The notes: generated from the letters alone by a model not told the origin. Shown: positions 30,797-40,324, numbered from the stretch's first letter. The stretch: DNA of 64,000 nt from Clostridia bacterium (GCA_017621735.1 JAGASM010000023.1:1-64000); one strand, 5' to 3'. Made by a program: numbers and translations.

Positions 30797-30824
30797 CGCG
30801 CCCCGCTCTTTTGAGCGGGGCGCG
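30797..30824. other. GC-rich stem-loop between SRP RNA and the aminopeptidase gene
   Basis: A perfect 12-bp stem (CGCGCCCCGCTC with its complement, loop TTTT) follows the aminopeptidase stop on the minus strand but has no T run on either side. Probably an RNA 3'-end stabiliser or weak terminator. Confidence 0.6.
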
Positions 30825-30831
30825 TTACGTT

Positions 30832-32229
30832 TTATTTCATAAACGCGAGGAACGCAAGATAGGTGCTATACAAATCCGCTTTGGAAATCGCCTCATACGG
30901 CGCGTGCATAGAAAGCACGGGAACGCCGAGGTCAACGGTATCAATATTCAAGTTCGCAATATATTTTGCAACCGTACCGCCGCCGCCCGCGTCGACCTTT
31001 CCGAGTTCCGCCGTTTGCCAAACGACGTTTTCGCTTGCAAACATTCTACGGATTTCTCCGACAAACTCCGCCGAAGCGTCGTTGCTTGCGCCCTTTCCGC
31101 CGGAGCCTGTAAACTTATTCATGCACGTTCCGCAAGAAACGAGTGCCGAGTTCATTTTTTCGTAAACGCCCGCAAAGTTTGGATCATACGCCGCCGTTAC
31201 GTCGGACGAAAGGCATTTGCTCTTTTGGCGCACCTTTCTAAAATTCGCTCCAAACGCCAAGCAAACTTCTTCCATCAGGTCTTCGTAAACTTTGCACTGC
31301 ATGCCCGTCGTCCCTTCGCTGCCGATTTCTTCTTTGTCGACGAGCATCGCCATGACGGTATGCACGCTCTCGTTGTCTAAGACTGCGGTGAGTGCGGGAT
31401 ACGCGCAAACGCGGTCGTCGTGCCCGTATGCACCGATCAATGCGCGGTCAAAGCCCAAATCGCGCGCGAGGAATGCAGGGACAGCGGAAAGTTCCGCACT
31501 TAAAAAGTCCTCTTCGCACATGCCGTATTTCTCGTTAAGAATGGACAAAACGGTAAGTTTGACCTTTTCTTTCACTTCGTCGTCAGCATAAGGCAACCCG
31601 CCGACAAGTACATTTAACTGCTCGCCGTCGATAATCTTGCTTGCCGGTCCGCTCATTTGCTCTCTTCCGAGGTGAGGAAGCAAATCGTTGATGCAGAACA
31701 CGGGATCCCCCGCGTCTTCTCCAACGCGAATTTCCACGCGCGTACCGTCTTTTAAGATAACTGCGCCGTGCAGAGCGAGCGGAATTGCCGTCCATTGATA
31801 CTTTTTAATTCCGCCGTAATAGTGCGTCTTCAAAAAGCACATGTTTCCGTCTTCATATAAAGGATTTTGCTTGACGTCGATACGGGGCGCGTCGATATGC
31901 GAAGCGATCAGCCGAATTCCGTCCTCTTCTAAATCTTTTTCTCCGATGCGGAATACGACAACGCTCTTATCGCGGTTAACAAAGTACTTTTTGTCCCCTT
32001 TTTTCAACGCGTCGCCAAGTTCGTAACGAGTGAATCCTTTGTCTTCGGCAAGTTTCACCGCTTCCGCACACGCTTCGCGCTCCGTTTTCCCCGCGTCAAG
32101 GAAGGCTTTGTAGCCCTCCGCATATTCAAACATGGCTTTGCGCTCTGCCGCACTCGCCGTTTCAAAGTAGTTTTTCTTTTGATAGGACAATGCTTCTTGC
32201 TTCTTCTGTCCTTCCGATTTATTTGCCAT
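30832..32229 (-). CDS. M18 family zinc aminopeptidase
   Basis: 465 residues, the size of bacterial M18 enzymes. Metal and catalytic motifs are visible in order: IASHIDAPRIDVK (first His/Asp), DKEEIGSEGTTG with the catalytic Glu pair, and the C-terminal SMHAPYEAISKADL with the last His. M18 enzymes release N-terminal acidic or neutral residues from peptides in the cytoplasm; the physiological substrate is not predictable. GGAGG precedes the ATG; it has its own promoter. Confidence 0.93.
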   Translation of the reverse strand: MANKSEGQKKQEALSYQKKNYFETASAAERKAMFEYAEGYKAFLDAGKTEREACAEAVKLAEDKGFTRYELGDALKKGDKKYFVNRDKSVVVFRIGEKDLEEDGIRLIASHIDAPRIDVKQNPLYEDGNMCFLKTHYYGGIKKYQWTAIPLALHGAVILKDGTRVEIRVGEDAGDPVFCINDLLPHLGREQMSGPASKIIDGEQLNVLVGGLPYADDEVKEKVKLTVLSILNEKYGMCEEDFLSAELSAVPAFLARDLGFDRALIGAYGHDDRVCAYPALTAVLDNESVHTVMAMLVDKEEIGSEGTTGMQCKVYEDLMEEVCLAFGANFRKVRQKSKCLSSDVTAAYDPNFAGVYEKMNSALVSCGTCMNKFTGSGGKGASNDASAEFVGEIRRMFASENVVWQTAELGKVDAGGGGTVAKYIANLNIDTVDLGVPVLSMHAPYEAISKADLYSTYLAFLAFMK

Positions 32230-32255
32230 ATGTCCCTCCGAACATGTTTTCTTTT

Positions 32256-32284
32256 ATTATACCACCAAATGCACCAAAACGCAA
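32256..32284 (-). promoter_or_regulatory. Predicted promoter of the M18 aminopeptidase gene
   Basis: TTGCGT (32279-32284), 17 bp, TATAAT (32256-32261) on the minus strand. Confidence 0.7.
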
Positions 32285-32344
32285 CAGTTCCTCAAAAATT
32301 CTAACACGCACACGTGTTTTTTGTAACATATGAAAATTTTTGCA

Positions 32345-32375
32345 TAAAAAAAGAAACGCAATTTCTTGCGTTTCT
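32345..32375 (-). terminator. Terminator of the ribosomal superoperon (after rplQ)
   Basis: AGAAACGCAA pairs with TTGCGTTTCT around GAAA, followed on the minus strand by seven T. It lies just after the rplQ stop. Confidence 0.9.
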
Positions 32376-32382
32376 CTCTTTA

Positions 32383-32889
32383 TTATACGAGTTCGATAAT
32401 CGCCTTTTCAGCGCCGTCGCCACGACGTTCCCCGAGAAGGTAAATTCTCGTGTAACCGCCGCCTTGACCAAGTTCTTCCGCACGTTGTGCGTACTTGGGT
32501 GCAATTTCGTTGAAAAGTTTTTCCATCAAGGGGTGTTGTACTTGTGCAGTACGCTTTTTATAATCGCTCTTCTTTTCGTTGAACGCCTTGATTTCTTGCA
32601 AATCGTACGTCTTTGCCATGATTGCACGGCGAGCCGCCAACTTCTTGGGGCCGTCTTTATAAGACGTCGTCTTGATTTCCTTGCCCTTCTTGTCCTTTGC
32701 TACGACTTCGAATTCCACAACGTCCGCATACGTCTTGATCGCTTTCGTGATAAGTTTTTCAACGTACGATCTAAGTTCTTTTGCGCGCGCTGCCGTGGTT
32801 TCGATTTTTCCGTACCAAAGAAGTTGAGATGCTTGGTTTCTTAAAATTGCCAATCTTTGTTCGGTTGTTCTACCCATTTTACCCGGCAT
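32383..32889 (-). CDS. rplQ: Ribosomal protein bL17 with internal insertion
   Basis: 168 residues against about 115-130 in most bacteria. The N-terminal RTTEQRLAILRNQASQLLWY and IETTAARAKELRSYVEKLIT and the C-terminal GGGYTRIYLLGERRGDGAEK are canonical; the extra 40-45 residues lie in between (from about VVEFEVVAKDKKGKEIKTTS to KAFNEKKSDYKKRT). L17 lines the peptide exit-tunnel opening. Last gene of the alpha operon, 3 bp after rpoA, followed by a strong terminator. Confidence 0.95.
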   Translation of the reverse strand: MPGKMGRTTEQRLAILRNQASQLLWYGKIETTAARAKELRSYVEKLITKAIKTYADVVEFEVVAKDKKGKEIKTTSYKDGPKKLAARRAIMAKTYDLQEIKAFNEKKSDYKKRTAQVQHPLMEKLFNEIAPKYAQRAEELGQGGGYTRIYLLGERRGDGAEKAIIELV

Positions 32890-32892
32890 GGT

Positions 32893-33846
32893 TTATTCCT
32901 CCTTTTTGTCCAGCGAAAGCCCGTAAGATTCGAGTTTTTGAATGACTTCGTCCAAAGACTTTCTACCCAAGTTTCTAACTTTGAGCATTTCGTCTTCGTT
33001 CTTGCGAATCAAATCTTCCACCGTGTGAATATTCGCTCTCTTCAAGCAGTTGTAGGAACGGACGGAAAGATCCATATCCTCAATCTTCATAGAGAGAATT
33101 TGTTGTTGCTTGTCGTCGTCCGTCTTAACAAGGATATCCATATCCTTGATCGTATCGGAAAGGTTGACGAACAAACTGATGTGATCTTGCATGATCTTCG
33201 CTGCGAGCGAAACGATTTCCTTGCCGGAGAACGTCCCGTCCGTCCAAACTTCGATCGTAAGTCTGTCATAGTCGATATTCTGTCCGACTCTCGCGGGTTC
33301 AACGTTGTAATTAACCTTTTGAACGGGCGTATAGATGGAGTCGATGGGAATATAATCGATGATGGGCTGCTTGTTCTCTTTTGCGGGTTTGTACCCTCTG
33401 CCTCTACCGATCGTGATTTCCATATCAATCTTTCCGCCTTCATCTACCGTACAGATGTATTGGTCGGAATTGATAATTTCCACTTCTGCGTCTTGTGCGA
33501 TGTCCGCAGCGGTGATAACCGCGGGGCCTTCTTTGCAAAGGCGCAACGTTTTGGTGTAATCTTTTTCGGTAATCTTCGTCTTAATCGCGAGCAATTTTAA
33601 GTTAAGGATGATTTCCGTAACGTCTTCTTTGACGCCGGCAATTGCGGAAAACTCGTGTTTTACGCTTCCGTCCATAAACTTAATCCCTTGCGCGGCAGCG
33701 CCGGGCAAAGCCGACAGCAAAATTCTTCTCAGGCAGTTGCCAATTGTAAGACCGAATCCCTTTTCAAGCGGTTCTACGACGATCTTCGCGTAGGACTTCT
33801 CCTCGTTTTCTACCACTTCGATTTTGGGCATATCCATTTCGATCAT
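32893..33846 (-). CDS. rpoA: RNA polymerase subunit alpha
   Basis: 317 residues. N-terminal assembly domain with FGLTIGNCLRRILLSALPGAA (about 30-50) and the dimerisation region, linker, then the alpha-CTD (about 245-315) with LDLSVRSYNCLKRANIHTVE and RNLGRKSLDEVIQKL, which binds UP elements and activators. Standard position between rpsD and rplQ. Confidence 0.98.
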   Translation of the reverse strand: MIEMDMPKIEVVENEEKSYAKIVVEPLEKGFGLTIGNCLRRILLSALPGAAAQGIKFMDGSVKHEFSAIAGVKEDVTEIILNLKLLAIKTKITEKDYTKTLRLCKEGPAVITAADIAQDAEVEIINSDQYICTVDEGGKIDMEITIGRGRGYKPAKENKQPIIDYIPIDSIYTPVQKVNYNVEPARVGQNIDYDRLTIEVWTDGTFSGKEIVSLAAKIMQDHISLFVNLSDTIKDMDILVKTDDDKQQQILSMKIEDMDLSVRSYNCLKRANIHTVEDLIRKNEDEMLKVRNLGRKSLDEVIQKLESYGLSLDKKEE

Positions 33847-33871
33847 AAAACTACCTCCTTAAATTTTCAAA

Positions 33872-34495
33872 TTACTTGGAGTACAATTCGACAATCATAT
33901 GCTCTGCGATCTGGCTGTCGACGTCCTCTCTCGTGGGAAGTGCAAGTACCTTTCCTTCCAATTTCTCAGGATCGAATTCCAACCATTTCGGCATATTCGC
34001 AACCTTCATCGTCTTGATCTGCTCGAAGAATTTGTTGTTTTTTCTGTTTTCTTTTACTGCGATTACGTCGCCAGCCTTTACAATATAGGAAGGAACGTTA
34101 ACCGTTCTGCCGTTCACCATAAAGTGCGCGTGGTTGACAAGTTGTCTTGCCTGCGTACGGGAAGCGCCGACACCCATTCTGAATACGACGTTGTCGAGGC
34201 GTCTTTCCAAAAGGGAAAGCATGTTTTCACCCGTGATCCCCTTCATTCTGTCCGCTACTTCATAGTAATGACGGAATTGACCTTCTTGTACGCCATAGAT
34301 GCGCTTGGTCTTTTGCTTTTCGCGAAGCTGAAGTCCGTATTCGGAAACCTTCTTTCTCGCCGCACCGTGCTGACCGGGAGCCGTGGGGCGCTTATTGAAG
34401 GGGCATTTTTCCATATAGCACTTTTCGCCTTTCAAAAAGAGTTTTGCACCCTCTCTTCTGCAAAGTTTGCATTTTGCGTCTCTATATACTGCCAT
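33872..34495 (-). CDS. rpsD: Ribosomal protein uS4
   Basis: 207 residues. Zinc-binding N-terminus (CKLCRREG ... CYMEKCPF), then the S4 RNA-binding fold with [31 protein letters not shown]4 binds 16S rRNA early in assembly and in Firmicutes often regulates its own synthesis; here rpsD is in the alpha operon as in E. coli. Confidence 0.98.
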   Translation of the reverse strand: MAVYRDAKCKLCRREGAKLFLKGEKCYMEKCPFNKRPTAPGQHGAARKKVSEYGLQLREKQKTKRIYGVQEGQFRHYYEVADRMKGITGENMLSLLERRLDNVVFRMGVGASRTQARQLVNHAHFMVNGRTVNVPSYIVKAGDVIAVKENRKNNKFFEQIKTMKVANMPKWLEFDPEKLEGKVLALPTREDVDSQIAEHMIVELYSK

Positions 34496-34507
34496 TTTCT
34501 ATACTCC

Positions 34508-34906
34508 TTATACTCTTCTGCGCTTGGGAGGTCTGCATCCGTTGTGGGGAATGGGAGAAACGTCGGAAATAAGCGTTACTTCCAATTCGCAATTCGCAAG
34601 TGCGCGGATTGCGGATTCTCTACCCGCACCGGGTCCCTTTACGTAAACTTCAACGGTACGAAGTCCGTGTTCTTTTGCCGCCTTTGCCGCGGTTTCCGCT
34701 GCCATTTGCGCTGCGAACGGCGTGCCCTTTCTCGAACCCTTAAATCCGAGAGCACCCGCGCTCGACTGTGCAATCGCGTTCCCCGACATATCGGTAATGG
34801 TTACCAAAGTATTGTTGAAGGTAGACTGAATGTGAACTTGTCCTTTGTCAACCTTTTTCAGTTCTCTACGCTTACGCGAAACAACCGTTTTCTTAGCTGC
34901 TGCCAT
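34508..34906 (-). CDS. rpsK: Ribosomal protein uS11
   Basis: 132 residues; [20 protein letters not shown] and the C-terminal [20 protein letters not shown] are signature segments. Platform protein of the small subunit. It lies 14 bp after rpsM and 12 bp before rpsD. Confidence 0.98.
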   Translation of the reverse strand: MAAAKKTVVSRKRRELKKVDKGQVHIQSTFNNTLVTITDMSGNAIAQSSAGALGFKGSRKGTPFAAQMAAETAAKAAKEHGLRTVEVYVKGPGAGRESAIRALANCELEVTLISDVSPIPHNGCRPPKRRRV

Positions 34907-34920
34907 TTTTCACACTCTCC

Positions 34921-35289
34921 TTACTTCTTCTTGTTCGCAACGGTGCGTGCAGGGCCCTTGCGCGTACGAGCGTTTCTCTTCGTGCTCTGTCCGCGTACGG
35001 GAAGTCCCTTTCTATGACGAACGCCGCGATAGCATCCGATTTCCATCAAACGCTTAATGTTCAGGCTGACGGCACTGCGAAGTTCGCCTTCAACCGTGAT
35101 GTTGTGGTCGATATATTCTCTGAGTTTGGAAACGTCGTTTTCGTCGAGGTCTTTAATTCTCGTGTCGGGATTGATTCCCGTGTCTGCAAGAATTTTCTTC
35201 GACGTGGTAAGACCGATTCCGTAAATGTAGGTAAGTCCGATTTCTACCCGCTTCTCTCTGGGCAGATCTACACCGGCAATACGAGCCAT
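34921..35289 (-). CDS. rpsM: Ribosomal protein uS13
   Basis: 122 residues from the ATG at 35289 (GGAGG 8 nt upstream); the frame extends 30 codons further but that region is the leader. [20 protein letters not shown] and the basic C-terminus [19 protein letters not shown] are typical. It contacts the large subunit at bridge B1. First gene after an internal promoter and a 190-nt leader. Confidence 0.98.
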   Translation of the reverse strand: MARIAGVDLPREKRVEIGLTYIYGIGLTTSKKILADTGINPDTRIKDLDENDVSKLREYIDHNITVEGELRSAVSLNIKRLMEIGCYRGVRHRKGLPVRGQSTKRNARTRKGPARTVANKKK

Positions 35290-35299
35290 TTTGTTAACC

Positions 35300-35485
35300 T
35301 CCGTTGGCTTTTTTCTTTGTATTTTCTCTATGATAACGCGTTGCCTTTTTAGACAGTGGAAAATATCTTTCAAAAGCAAGCGATTTTCTTCTCTTTTAAG
35401 CGCAAAGCGAGCCGAAATTCCGCACCGTTTCGTGCGGAAATTCAGCCGTTTTATGCGTTAAAATAGGTTTTTTTCAAAAACCGCA
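35300..35485 (-). promoter_or_regulatory. Structured leader upstream of rpsM (candidate autoregulatory element)
   Basis: This roughly 195-nt leader contains a strong hairpin at 35413-35445 (CTGAATTTCCGCAC paired with GTGCGGAATTTCG, loop GAAACG). Alpha-operon leaders elsewhere bind S4. The sequence was not recognised as a known family. Confidence 0.5.
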
Positions 35486-35491
35486 ATCATT

Positions 35492-35520
35492 ATTATAACA
35501 CATCCTTTCGGACGCGTCAA
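35492..35520 (-). promoter_or_regulatory. Internal promoter of the alpha operon (rpsM-rpsK-rpsD-rpoA-rplQ)
   Basis: TTGACG (35515-35520), 17 bp, TATAAT (35492-35497) on the minus strand, 8 bp after the rpmJ stop. It would give the alpha genes their own transcript. Confidence 0.75.
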
Positions 35521-35527
35521 CTGTTTT

Positions 35528-35644
35528 TTAGCCTTGTCTTTGCTTATGGCTCTTGTTTTTGGAACAAATTACCATAACTTTTCCGTTTCTTTTGATGACT
35601 TTGCACTTGTCGCACATAGGTTTGACGGAAGGTCTGACTTTCAT
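35528..35644 (-). CDS. rpmJ: Ribosomal protein bL36
   Basis: 38 residues, beginning [19 protein letters not shown] and ending with [12 protein letters not shown]. Zinc ligands CDKC, Cys27 and His33 are present (C+ form). One residue longer than most L36 (extra residue after the third Cys). AAGGAG lies 7 nt before the ATG. Standard position between infA and rpsM. Confidence 0.95.
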   Translation of the reverse strand: MKVRPSVKPMCDKCKVIKRNGKVMVICSKNKSHKQRQG

Positions 35645-35733
35645 AATAATCTCCTTTTTCTTTTACGCCGAAAGGACTTTCGAACGCAAACACTGTTTAT
35701 TTGCCACGCTTTATCAGCGCGAATGATGCCGTC

Positions 35734-35955
35734 TTACGACTTGCTTCTCCAAGTGATTCTTCCCTTGGTTAAGTCGTAAGGACTCATTTCGAGTTTAACC
35801 GTGTCCCCTTCGATGATACGAATGTAGTTCATTCTGAGTTTTCCCGAAATGTACGCCGTAATGACGTGGCCGTTGGATAACTGAACCTTAAAGGTCGCGT
35901 TCGGCAATGCTTCAAGCACTTTGCCTTCCGCTTCAATAACGTCGTCTTTGGACAT
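35734..35955 (-). CDS. infA: Translation initiation factor IF-1
   Basis: 73 residues, an OB-fold protein that binds the ribosomal A site during initiation. [20 protein letters not shown] and the C-terminal [20 protein letters not shown] are near-canonical. It lies 27 bp after map. Confidence 0.98.
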   Translation of the reverse strand: MSKDDVIEAEGKVLEALPNATFKVQLSNGHVITAYISGKLRMNYIRIIEGDTVKLEMSPYDLTKGRITWRSKS

Positions 35956-35982
35956 TCTTTCCTCCGAATAATTTGTCTACGC

Positions 35983-36726
35983 TTACAGCGTAAGAATCTC
36001 TACGCCGTCCTCACGGACGACAACCGTGTTTTCGTAGTGCGCCGCACTCTTTCTATCCCGCGTAACGGCAGTCCAGTTGTCGGACAAAACCTCGACGCGA
36101 AAATCGCCTTCCGCAATCATCGGCTCGATACAAAGCACCGTACCTGCCTGCAAGCGAACCCCCGTCCCCTTTCTTCCGAAGTTTGGAACGGAAGGATCTT
36201 CGTGCATTTCCCGACCGATGCCGTGCCCCGTGTACGCGCGAATGACGGAAAATCCGTTTTCTTCGGCGTGCTTTTGAACGCGGTACCCGATATCGTAAAG
36301 GCGCGTGCCCTCTTTCAATCCTTCAATGCCCTTAAAAAAACATTCTTCGGTTACTTTGACGAGTTTTTTCCGTTCGGGGGAAACTTCCCCGATGCAAAAC
36401 GTTCTCGCTGCGTCCCCGATAAAGCCGTTCTTTTCGGCGCACAAGTCGACGCTGACGATATCCCCTTCTTTGATGACGCGGTCACCGGGAATTCCGTGGA
36501 CAACCACTTCGTTCACCGATACGCACGTCGCGGCGGGATATCCGCAGTAACCAAGGCAAGACGGAATTGCCCCGCTCGCCTTGATGAATCCGTGCACCAT
36601 GTCGTCCACCTCTTTGGTGGTCATGCCCGCACGAATGCGTTCTCCTACGAATTTTAGACAATCGCGGACGACGGCACAAGCCGTGCGCAACGCCGCAATT
36701 TCTTCTTCACTTTTGACGTAGATCAT
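35983..36726 (-). CDS. map: Methionine aminopeptidase type I
   Basis: 247 residues from the ATG at 36726, 1 nt after the adk stop; the longer frame is adk in another phase. Metal ligands are in VSVDLCAEKNGFIGDAARTF (two Asp), YTGHGIGREMHEDPSVPNF (His), and CIEPMIAEGDF and HYENTVVV (two Glu). Removes the initiator methionine. Usual position between adk and infA. Confidence 0.96.
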   Translation of the reverse strand: MIYVKSEEEIAALRTACAVVRDCLKFVGERIRAGMTTKEVDDMVHGFIKASGAIPSCLGYCGYPAATCVSVNEVVVHGIPGDRVIKEGDIVSVDLCAEKNGFIGDAARTFCIGEVSPERKKLVKVTEECFFKGIEGLKEGTRLYDIGYRVQKHAEENGFSVIRAYTGHGIGREMHEDPSVPNFGRKGTGVRLQAGTVLCIEPMIAEGDFRVEVLSDNWTAVTRDRKSAAHYENTVVVREDGVEILTL

Positions 36727-36727
36727 A

Positions 36728-37363
36728 TTAACCGATCTTCTTATCGAGGACCGCCGCAATTTCCGCAAATAAAACTTCTGCGGGGGCTTCCGATCCCGTG
36801 AAATTAAGAATGACGCCTTTCTTCGTGTAATAATCAATGAGGGGAGCCGTTTGCTCGTTGTAGACGTCTAAACGGTTTTTCACCGTTTCGGGATTATCAT
36901 CCGCTCTTTGAATGAGTTCGCCGCCGCAACGGGAGCATGCCGTCGCACCGCCGAGCGTGCTGACGTGATAACTCTCTCCGCAATCTTTACAAACGCGTCT
37001 TCCGCAAATTCTATCCATCAAAAGGGAGAAGTCGATGTTGATGTTGACGACCGCACCGATTTCTGCAAACGTATCAAGTTGTTCCGCTTGATAAGTGTTG
37101 CGGGGGAACCCGTCGAGAAGGCAACCGTTTTTGCAGTCGTCCCAAGTCAATCTGTCTTTGACGATTGCGCACGTTACCTCGTCGGGAACGAGTTGTCCCT
37201 TATCGATATACGATTTTGCGAGAAGTCCGATTTCCGTCTTGTTTTTGATATTCGCGCGGAAAATGTCCCCCGTAGAAATGTGGGGCAAATTGTAGCGCTC
37301 GGAAATTTTCGTCGCTTGCGTACCCTTTCCTGCACCGGGGGCACCGAGTAAAATGATGTTCAT
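36728..37363 (-). CDS. adk: Adenylate kinase
   Basis: 211 residues from the ATG at 37363 (an in-frame GTG three codons earlier lies in the SD region). P-loop GAPGAGKGTQA, LLDGFPRNTYQAEQ, and a zinc-type lid with CKDCGESYH and CSRCGGEL. Balances ATP, ADP and AMP. It follows secY by 20 bp. Confidence 0.97.
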   Translation of the reverse strand: MNIILLGAPGAGKGTQATKISERYNLPHISTGDIFRANIKNKTEIGLLAKSYIDKGQLVPDEVTCAIVKDRLTWDDCKNGCLLDGFPRNTYQAEQLDTFAEIGAVVNINIDFSLLMDRICGRRVCKDCGESYHVSTLGGATACSRCGGELIQRADDNPETVKNRLDVYNEQTAPLIDYYTKKGVILNFTGSEAPAEVLFAEIAAVLDKKIG

Positions 37364-37382
37364 CCCTATCACCTCGTAGATC

Positions 37383-38672
37383 TTATTTCAAGAAGCCTTT
37401 ATAGTTCTTCATCATGATTTGCGATTGAAGTTGTTTGTCAAATTCGAGCGCAACCGATACAACGATGAGGATACCCGTCGTCGAGAATACGTTTACGAGA
37501 TCGTAACTTGCCCAGCTGAAAACGAAGGAAGGTACGAACGCGATAAGCGTCAAATAAATTGCACCGAACAACGTAATACGCTTGCTGATCTTCTTCAAGT
37601 ACTGTGCCGTGGGCTTGCCGGGACGAATGCCTTGGATAAACCCGCCGTTTTGTTGAATGTTCTTGCTAACGTCTTCCGGATTAAACTGGATGCTGTTATA
37701 GAAGAACGAGAAGAGGAAGATCAATACGCTGAGTACGAGGACGTAAATCCACGAACCGGACGCGAACACACTATCCCACCATGCGCCCGCTTCGTTCCAT
37801 GCGGGAACGACGCTCATGATCATGGACGGGAAAGAAATGACTGCAAACGCAAAGATGAGGGGCATGACGCCGCTTCCTGCTATCTTCATGGGAATGGACG
37901 ACGACTGTCCACCGTACATCTTGGTTCCTCTTACTTGCTTTGCGTAGTTTACGGGGATCTTACGTTCTGCAAGATCGACGAAAACGATGAGGAAGAAGAT
38001 GACAACGACGAGGATTGCGAAGAATCCGATTTCAAGAAGCACTGCGGGATCGCTGCCTACTTGCGCGAATTTGTTAATTAACATATCGCCCGCCGTAGAA
38101 AGGATACCGACGAAGATGATCATTGAAATACCGTTGCCAAGCCCGTATTCGGTGATACGTTCGCCAAGCCACATAACAAGCATTGCGCCCGCCGTATATA
38201 CGATCGTCATGTAGAACCCTGCAAATACGTTGGAATCGAAGAACAAGTCAAGCTTGATCGCGTTTCCGCTGTTTGCAAAGTTTACGATTATACCGACGGA
38301 TTGTACGACTGCGAGAATAATGGTAAGAATTCTCGTGATCGTACCGATTTTTTTCTTCCCTTCTTCACCCTGCTTGGAAAGACGTTCCAACGCGGGGATC
38401 CCGACGGCAAGAAGTTGCATAATAATGGACGCGTTGATGTACGGACCGATACCGAGTGCGAACAGCGTACCGCTCGCAAGCGCACCACCCGTGATGTTGC
38501 TCATCAACGTCAAAAAGTCGTTTCCGCTGACCTGCGTTTCAAAATAATCTCTCAAAAGTCCGGGAACGGGAATATAGCACCCGATGCGGAACACAAAGAG
38601 AATAAGAAGCGTGAACAGAATTTTCTTTCTGATGTCCTTATTCTGAAAAGCATTTTTCAGTGTTTCAAACAT
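37383..38672 (-). CDS. secY: Protein translocase subunit SecY
   Basis: 429 residues with ten predicted membrane helices. The N-terminal KILFTLLILFVFRIGCYIPVPG, the plug and helix 2a region, and the loop FNPEDVSKNIQQNGGFIQGIRPGK are characteristic. It forms the Sec channel with SecE and SecG. It is preceded by a 92-bp spacer after rplO that contains GC-rich inverted repeats (e.g. TAGCGG/CCGCTA). Confidence 0.98.
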   Translation of the reverse strand: MFETLKNAFQNKDIRKKILFTLLILFVFRIGCYIPVPGLLRDYFETQVSGNDFLTLMSNITGGALASGTLFALGIGPYINASIIMQLLAVGIPALERLSKQGEEGKKKIGTITRILTIILAVVQSVGIIVNFANSGNAIKLDLFFDSNVFAGFYMTIVYTAGAMLVMWLGERITEYGLGNGISMIIFVGILSTAGDMLINKFAQVGSDPAVLLEIGFFAILVVVIFFLIVFVDLAERKIPVNYAKQVRGTKMYGGQSSSIPMKIAGSGVMPLIFAFAVISFPSMIMSVVPAWNEAGAWWDSVFASGSWIYVLVLSVLIFLFSFFYNSIQFNPEDVSKNIQQNGGFIQGIRPGKPTAQYLKKISKRITLFGAIYLTLIAFVPSFVFSWASYDLVNVFSTTGILIVVSVALEFDKQLQSQIMMKNYKGFLK

Positions 38673-38764
38673 GATTTGTCTCCTACCTGGATTTTTTCGA
38701 AGTACCCCTTGCGGGAGGAGAAAAACACGGTAGCGGCAACCGCTATGCGGCGCCGCGCCGGATC

Positions 38765-39214
38765 TTAACCGATTACTTCGGCCGTTCCGCCTGCTTGCTC
38801 GATTGCAGCTTTTGCGGATTCGGAATATTTTGCAGCCTTAACGGTGAGCGCAACGTTAATTTCGCCCGCGCCAAGCACCTTCAAACCGCAGTTGTTTTTC
38901 ACCTCTTTTGCAAGGCCGTTCTCCATAACGAAACCGTAGTCGACTACCGTTCCTGCGGGAACGTCTGCAAGATCAGCAAGGTTTACGATAACGTATTCCT
39001 TTCTGAAACGGTTGTTGAATCCTCTTTTGGGGATTCTTCTTACGAGGGGCATTTGACCGCCTTCGAATCCGGGTCTGACACCGCCGCCCGAACGCGCCCA
39101 TTGTCCCTTATGTCCCTTACCGGACGTCTTTCCGAGACCGGAACCCGTACCGCGTCCAAGTCTTTTTACGGAAGTTCTCGCTCCCTCTGCGGGAGAAATC
39201 GTATCAATTCTCAT
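38765..39214 (-). CDS. rplO: Ribosomal protein uL15
   Basis: 149 residues. Gly/Arg-rich N-terminal half (KRLGRGTGSGLGKTSGKGHK, RSGGGVRPGFEGGQMPLVRR) threads into 23S rRNA; globular C-terminal half ends with AKAAIEQAGGTAEVIG. Standard spc-operon position. Confidence 0.98.
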   Translation of the reverse strand: MRIDTISPAEGARTSVKRLGRGTGSGLGKTSGKGHKGQWARSGGGVRPGFEGGQMPLVRRIPKRGFNNRFRKEYVIVNLADLADVPAGTVVDYGFVMENGLAKEVKNNCGLKVLGAGEINVALTVKAAKYSESAKAAIEQAGGTAEVIG

Positions 39215-39225
39215 TTTACTGCTCC

Positions 39226-39399
39226 TTATACGTTCTCTACCTTAACGAGGTGCGCGACCTTTTTGAGTTGTCCCTGCAATGCGGGGCTGTCCTCAAACGT
39301 CTTTTCGGAACGGATTTTCTTTAAGCCGAGCGCTGCGATCGTGCCCTTTACGGACTCCACTTCGCCGATCGTGCTCTTTACGAGTGTTACCTTAACCAT
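39226..39399 (-). CDS. rpmD: Ribosomal protein uL30
   Basis: 57 residues, starting MVKVTLVKSTIGEVESVKGT and containing ALGLKKIRSEKTFEDSPALQ, the L30 signature region. The gene fills the gap between rpsE (10 bp upstream) and rplO (11 bp downstream) in the usual order, with GGAGGG before the ATG. Confidence 0.96.
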   Translation of the reverse strand: MVKVTLVKSTIGEVESVKGTIAALGLKKIRSEKTFEDSPALQGQLKKVAHLVKVENV

Positions 39400-39409
39400 A
39401 ACGCCCTCC

Positions 39410-39928
39410 TTAACCGATGATTTCTTCTACGGACTTTCCGCGAAGCGCTGCAACCTGTTCCGCCGTCTTGAGTTCTGCAAGACCTGCGATCGTCGCCTTT
39501 ACGCAGTTGCCCGCGTTTTGCGTTCCGTGGGACTTCGTTCTGATGTTCTTAATTCCTGCCGCTTCCATAACCGCACGAACGGGACCGCCCGCGATAACGC
39601 CGGTACCGTAAGCAGCGGGCATCATCAAAACTGCGCCTCTGCCGAATTTTCCGAGAATCTCGTGAGGGATGCTCGTATCGACGATGGGAACGTTGATCAT
39701 GTTCTTCTTTGCCGCCTGCGTAGCCTTTTCGATTGCTTCGGGAACTTCTTTCGCTTTTCCCGTGCCGTAACCTACTTTTCCGTTTCCGTCGCCGACAACA
39801 ACCAAAGCCGCGAAACGCATATTTCTACCGCCCTTAACCGTCTTGGAAACGCGGTTGATTTCGATCAGCTTTTTAACAAGTCCGTCATTTTCTTCCTGCT
39901 TTCTTGCAGGTCTGTTTTCTCTTGCCAT
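39410..39928 (-). CDS. rpsE: Ribosomal protein uS5
   Basis: 172 residues. RNA-binding domain with [20 protein letters not shown] and the second domain with [19 protein letters not shown]. Helps decoding accuracy and mRNA entry. Confidence 0.98.
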   Translation of the reverse strand: MARENRPARKQEENDGLVKKLIEINRVSKTVKGGRNMRFAALVVVGDGNGKVGYGTGKAKEVPEAIEKATQAAKKNMINVPIVDTSIPHEILGKFGRGAVLMMPAAYGTGVIAGGPVRAVMEAAGIKNIRTKSHGTQNAGNCVKATIAGLAELKTAEQVAALRGKSVEEIIG

Positions 39929-39942
39929 GTTATCTTCTCCTA

Positions 39943-40311
39943 TCAGAATTTCAGTCCGGCTTCACGCGCGCCGTCTGCGACCGCTTTTACACGACCGGTG
40001 TAGAGATAGCCGCCTCTGTCGAATACGACCGTCTCGATGCCCTTTTCCTTTGCGCGCTCTGCTACTGCAGTGCCGACGACCTTCGCCGCTTCCGTCTTGG
40101 TCATATCGGCGATTTGTTCTTTAATCGCCTTTTCCATCGTGGAAGCCGCTGCGAGCGTAACACCCTTTACGTCATCGATAATCTGAACGTAGATGTGATT
40201 CAAACTTCTGTAAACGTTCAAACGAGGCGTCTCTGCCGTGCCCGATACGTGCTTTCTAACACGTGCATGACGACGCTGTCTGACGGTATTTTTATCAATT
40301 TTGGATATCAT
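39943..40311 (-). CDS. rplR: Ribosomal protein uL18
   Basis: 122 residues; binds 5S rRNA with L5. [35 protein letters not shown] and the terminal [20 protein letters not shown] are typical. Confidence 0.98.
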   Translation of the reverse strand: MISKIDKNTVRQRRHARVRKHVSGTAETPRLNVYRSLNHIYVQIIDDVKGVTLAAASTMEKAIKEQIADMTKTEAAKVVGTAVAERAKEKGIETVVFDRGGYLYTGRVKAVADGAREAGLKF

Positions 40312-40324
40312 GATTTACGCTCCT

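Noticed and set aside
30797..30824. Intrinsic terminator of the M18 aminopeptidase gene
   Set aside because: Strong stem but no T run on either side, so listed only as a stem-loop.
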